In this document: piece after piece, positions 6,034-7,769 of the stretch
Layout of the letters: each line of letters opens with the position of its first letter
Numbering within the stretch: the stretch's first letter is position 1
NCBI GenBank assembly: GCA_903924805.1
Contig: CAIYCZ010000399.1
Span: 1-7,769 of the forward strand
DNA from: an uncultured delta proteobacterium
GTDB lineage: Bacteria; Desulfobacterota; WTBG01; CAIYCZ01
DNA: 7,769 bases
Reading direction: 5' to 3'
Program-made: the position numbers and the translations under genes
Notes under the pieces: model-generated
Seen by the model: the letters and a program-made list of their open reading frames with translations, nothing else
What the model was told of the DNA's origin: nothing
Database searches by the model: none

Positions 6034-6047
6034 TTGACTTAAATCAA
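6034..6047 (-). promoter_or_regulatory. FNR/Dnr-like binding site
   Basis: The site reads TTGACTTAAATCAA on the plus strand and TTGATTTAAGTCAA on the minus strand. It matches the FNR/Dnr consensus TTGAT-N4-ATCAA at 9 of 10 defined positions. It lies 160 bases upstream of the small Cys gene start and 22 bases from a TATGTT hexamer, the spacing of a class II activator site. This suggests control by oxygen or nitrogen oxides through a CRP/FNR-family regulator. The spacing was found by inspection, so it is suggestive only. Confidence 0.45.
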
Positions 6048-6088
6048 CCATATAAAAATTTTAGAATAACACTACGCTGATTCAGGAT

Positions 6089-6123
6089 AAAAAAAGGCAG
6101 AGCCAATAAAGACTCCGCCTTTT
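6089..6123. terminator. Rho-independent terminator
   Basis: The arms at 6092-6102 and 6113-6123 pair over 11 bases with one A-C mismatch and a 10-base loop. The A run at 6089-6095 becomes seven T on the minus strand, so it suits the secreted-protein gene transcribed leftward from the right edge, 238 bases after its stop. The short T run at 6120-6123 also allows weak plus-strand use. It separates that gene from the promoter of the small Cys gene. Confidence 0.7.
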
Positions 6124-6149
6124 AAAATATCCGCCACTGAAATACACCC

Positions 6150-6216
6150 GTCCTCCGCCCGCCTTCCGAAGCCCGCTTCGTGCGGAGGGCAGGAAGCATT
6201 TCTGCGGAGGGTGGAC
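6150..6216. repeat. GC-rich palindrome cluster with alternative pairing
   Basis: CCTCCGC at 6152-6158 can pair with either of two GCGGAGG copies, at 6182-6188 and 6204-6210. TGCGGAGGG is a direct repeat at 6181-6189 and 6203-6211. Inside it is a perfect small palindrome CGAAGC-CC-GCTTCG (6167-6180). It is far more GC-rich than its surroundings, which suggests a dispersed palindromic element or its remnant. Confidence 0.65.
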
Positions 6217-6232
6217 AGAATAACACGGAAAC

Positions 6233-6270
6233 AATCCTTCCTTTTTTAAAGGAAGGTCAGGAAGGATTTT
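6233..6270. repeat. Two overlapping, mutually exclusive hairpins
   Basis: AATCCTTCCT (6233-6242) pairs perfectly with AGGAAGGATT (6259-6268). Within it, CCTTCCTTT (6236-6244) pairs perfectly with AAAGGAAGG (6248-6256) around a 3-base loop. The two structures share the left arm and cannot form together. On the plus strand the outer one is followed by TTTTTCCTTTTC, as in a terminator, but no plus-strand gene lies upstream. On the minus strand no T run follows. Confidence 0.65.
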
Positions 6271-6360
6271 TCCTTTTCGCTTTTTTGCCTCTTAACCTCT
6301 TTACCTTACCTGAACCCCGATCCACCGACTCACCGTTCCCCCTTTTTCACTTTGCACGTT

Positions 6361-7769
6361 TCACTTATTACTATAAATCAACCGCGGTTTTGCACTCACC
6401 GGGCCATGCATTGTACTCTTGCCCGAAAGGTCTATGTCTTCCAGTTTATAATAATATGCCCTGCCATTCTTTACATCCCTATCCACAAATTCATACGATG
6501 TGCCTTGGGTGGGAGAACCCTTTGCAGGTATCAGAGCACCATTTATTTTTATGTATGCACCATCCTGTGATTCAGAACGATACAGGTTGAATCCTGCATT
6601 GTCAGTTTCTGATTCAGTGGTCCAGCGTAAAATAACCTTTTTATGTGTGGCGCTCGCAGTAAAGGAAGAAAGTTTAATTACCGTTTGTTCCCCTTGTCCC
6701 TCGCGGGTGAAGTGATCAGCAGCTAAACTGCTTATTCCAGTTATTCCTTTATCTGATAGATCAACTTCTACACCCGGTGAATGAAAAGTCCACACGCTTT
6801 GTGAGTTTTTTGCTGCCAAAACTACACCCCCATCTGAAAGGGTGGAAACCTTCGTTTCGAATGGATGAAATATAAACCCACATTCGGTCAAGTCGATCTC
6901 TTTTTCATACTGGTATGAAGAAGTAAAGAAAATAAGTTTAGAGTTTCCGGGATCTGTTTGCGATAAAACACCATTAAAAATGTAGGCCACAAGACCACCG
7001 CCAGGTAACCCACTTAAAAAGAAACATGAGTCATAAGAAGATACATCGATTGAACCTTGGAAAGATCCATTTTCGGAAAAGAAATAAAGATTATTTGTAA
7101 ATAGATTTTCACCACGCGGGTCATCGAGGCCAAGAAAAATATCTGCTACCACAAACCCTCCGTTATCTAAGCCAGTTTGACTGATAATGCGACCGGGCAT
7201 CTCTTCTCCCTCATATTCTAGTACTGGTACTATAATTGTGTTGATCAATTGACCCGAATAATCATAAAGGTAGATCGTTTTTTTATTGTCACCTAATATA
7301 AAGCCCCCATTCTTAAGACCAGAGAACTTATATGACAGGGTGGGCCCGAACACGTATCCCGAAAGAATAATTTGATCCATATAACCCACAGCTGTCATTC
7401 TAATCAGGGTGCCCGTGCTGTTCGGGCCGTTAGAGAAGTTAGAGCTTACGCATACCAATCCATAGATTCCCGGTCCAATACTATCAACATCAGATATACT
7501 GTTTGAGTTATAGTTACCAATATAAGGATTCAAATCAATCGTGCCGAGTAATTGGCCGTCTGGCTTGAAGGAATAAACCACCTTTGTGGCATCCAGCACC
7601 ATAAATATCCCATCACAGACATCCCCAAACCCGTTTCCATTACTATCTTCCTGATCAGGATTATAAACATACGGGCAGTTATCAACATCATCAGGAATAC
7701 CGTCGTCATCCCAATCACCCAATGTAACCACTGTCGTAGTAGAAGGCACTGTAGAGGTGGTTAATACTG
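6361..7769 (-). CDS. Secreted protein with TSP3 repeat, propeller-like region and FnIII-like end (5' partial)
   Basis: The frame stays open to the right edge (residues VLTTST precede the GTG at 7749), so the true start and any signal peptide lie outside the window. Numbering from that GTG: residues 1-11 are a Thr/Ser/Val-rich linker. Residues 12-46 are a calcium-binding thrombospondin type 3 repeat (DWDDDGIPDDVDNCP through GFGDVCD, Cys25 and Cys45). Residues 50-345 hold about five repeated beta units, each with a G-x-hydrophobic-x-IDL strand and an LxxGGF/V turn (for example 146-151, 194-200 and 304-310), resembling a beta propeller. Residues 357-457 are an FnIII-like domain with LRWTTESETDNAGFNLYRSE and YYYKLEDIDLSGKSTMHGP, a C-terminus I recall from Desulfobacterota and Nitrospirota secreted proteins. 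No PEP-CTERM or LPXTG signal is visible. The gene looks more AT-rich than the AAA+/vWA operon. The substrate is unknown; an extracellular binding role is inferred. Confidence 0.82.
   Translation of the reverse strand, partial: VLTTSTVPSTTTVVTLGDWDDDGIPDDVDNCPYVYNPDQEDSNGNGFGDVCDGIFMVLDATKVVYSFKPDGQLLGTIDLNPYIGNYNSNSISDVDSIGPGIYGLVCVSSNFSNGPNSTGTLIRMTAVGYMDQIILSGYVFGPTLSYKFSGLKNGGFILGDNKKTIYLYDYSGQLINTIIVPVLEYEGEEMPGRIISQTGLDNGGFVVADIFLGLDDPRGENLFTNNLYFFSENGSFQGSIDVSSYDSCFFLSGLPGGGLVAYIFNGVLSQTDPGNSKLIFFTSSYQYEKEIDLTECGFIFHPFETKVSTLSDGGVVLAAKNSQSVWTFHSPGVEVDLSDKGITGISSLAADHFTREGQGEQTVIKLSSFTASATHKKVILRWTTESETDNAGFNLYRSESQDGAYIKINGALIPAKGSPTQGTSYEFVDRDVKNGRAYYYKLEDIDLSGKSTMHGPVSAKPRLIYSNK

Larger units (their letters stand above)
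6124..6360. other. Repeat-rich 3' untranslated region
   Basis: No convincing gene lies here. It holds two clusters of inverted repeats, listed separately. From about 6264 to 6360 the plus strand is strikingly rich in C and T, so the minus-strand transcript would be purine-rich. It is the untranslated tail between the stop of the secreted-protein gene and the terminator at 6089-6123. Confidence 0.6.

Noticed and set aside
6180..6590. Plus-strand frame of 136 codons across the repeat region
   Set aside because: Its first half is the inverted-repeat region and its second half is antisense to the FnIII-like coding region, so it looks like chance.
1..7769. tRNA, rRNA, riboswitch, insertion sequence or replication origin
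   Set aside because: No cloverleaf, conserved riboswitch core, transposase motif or iteron set was seen on either strand.

Overview
The window looks like chromosomal DNA of a Gram-negative, probably anaerobic bacterium of the Desulfobacterota/Nitrospirota kind. This is an inference from the style of its proteins: a lipobox lipoprotein, a HU-family protein, a small Cys-rich protein ending in CQLGCF, and a secreted protein with a thrombospondin type 3 repeat and an FnIII-like C-terminus. No rRNA, tRNA, CRISPR array, insertion sequence or phage gene was seen.

Layout. A Tyr-rich lipoprotein gene (about 137-1021, +) converges on a HU-family gene (1154-1444, -), and the two share a bidirectional terminator (1060-1098). 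Next, all on the minus strand, comes a two-gene operon: a ChlI/MoxR-type AAA+ ATPase (4513-5535) followed after 11 bases by a 954-residue vWA-domain protein (1637-4501). Upstream of the ATPase lie a strong hairpin (5563-5598) and eight heptamers (5603-5658) that end at the stop codon of a 71-residue protein (5659-5874, -). That small gene has a GTG start with a good ribosome binding site and an FNR/Dnr-like palindrome at the class II activator distance from a possible -10. A terminator and a repeat-rich stretch (6089-6360) follow. The window ends inside the 3' part of a secreted multidomain gene (6361 to the right edge, -).

How the genes may work together. An AAA+ ATPase plus a vWA protein with a complete MIDAS motif is the core architecture of Mg-chelatase I/D, NorQ/NorD, CbbQ/CbbO and RavA/ViaA machines, which remodel a target or insert a metal into it. 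Here the ATPase keeps every catalytic motif and has a four-Cys insertion. The vWA partner has about 440 N-terminal residues that I read as a divergent DUF5682-like domain, that is, a fusion of two components usually encoded separately. No chelatase large subunit or other obvious target lies in the window, so the substrate is unknown. The small Cys protein may share the transcript, but that is uncertain. The lipoprotein, HU and secreted-protein genes look unrelated to this operon.
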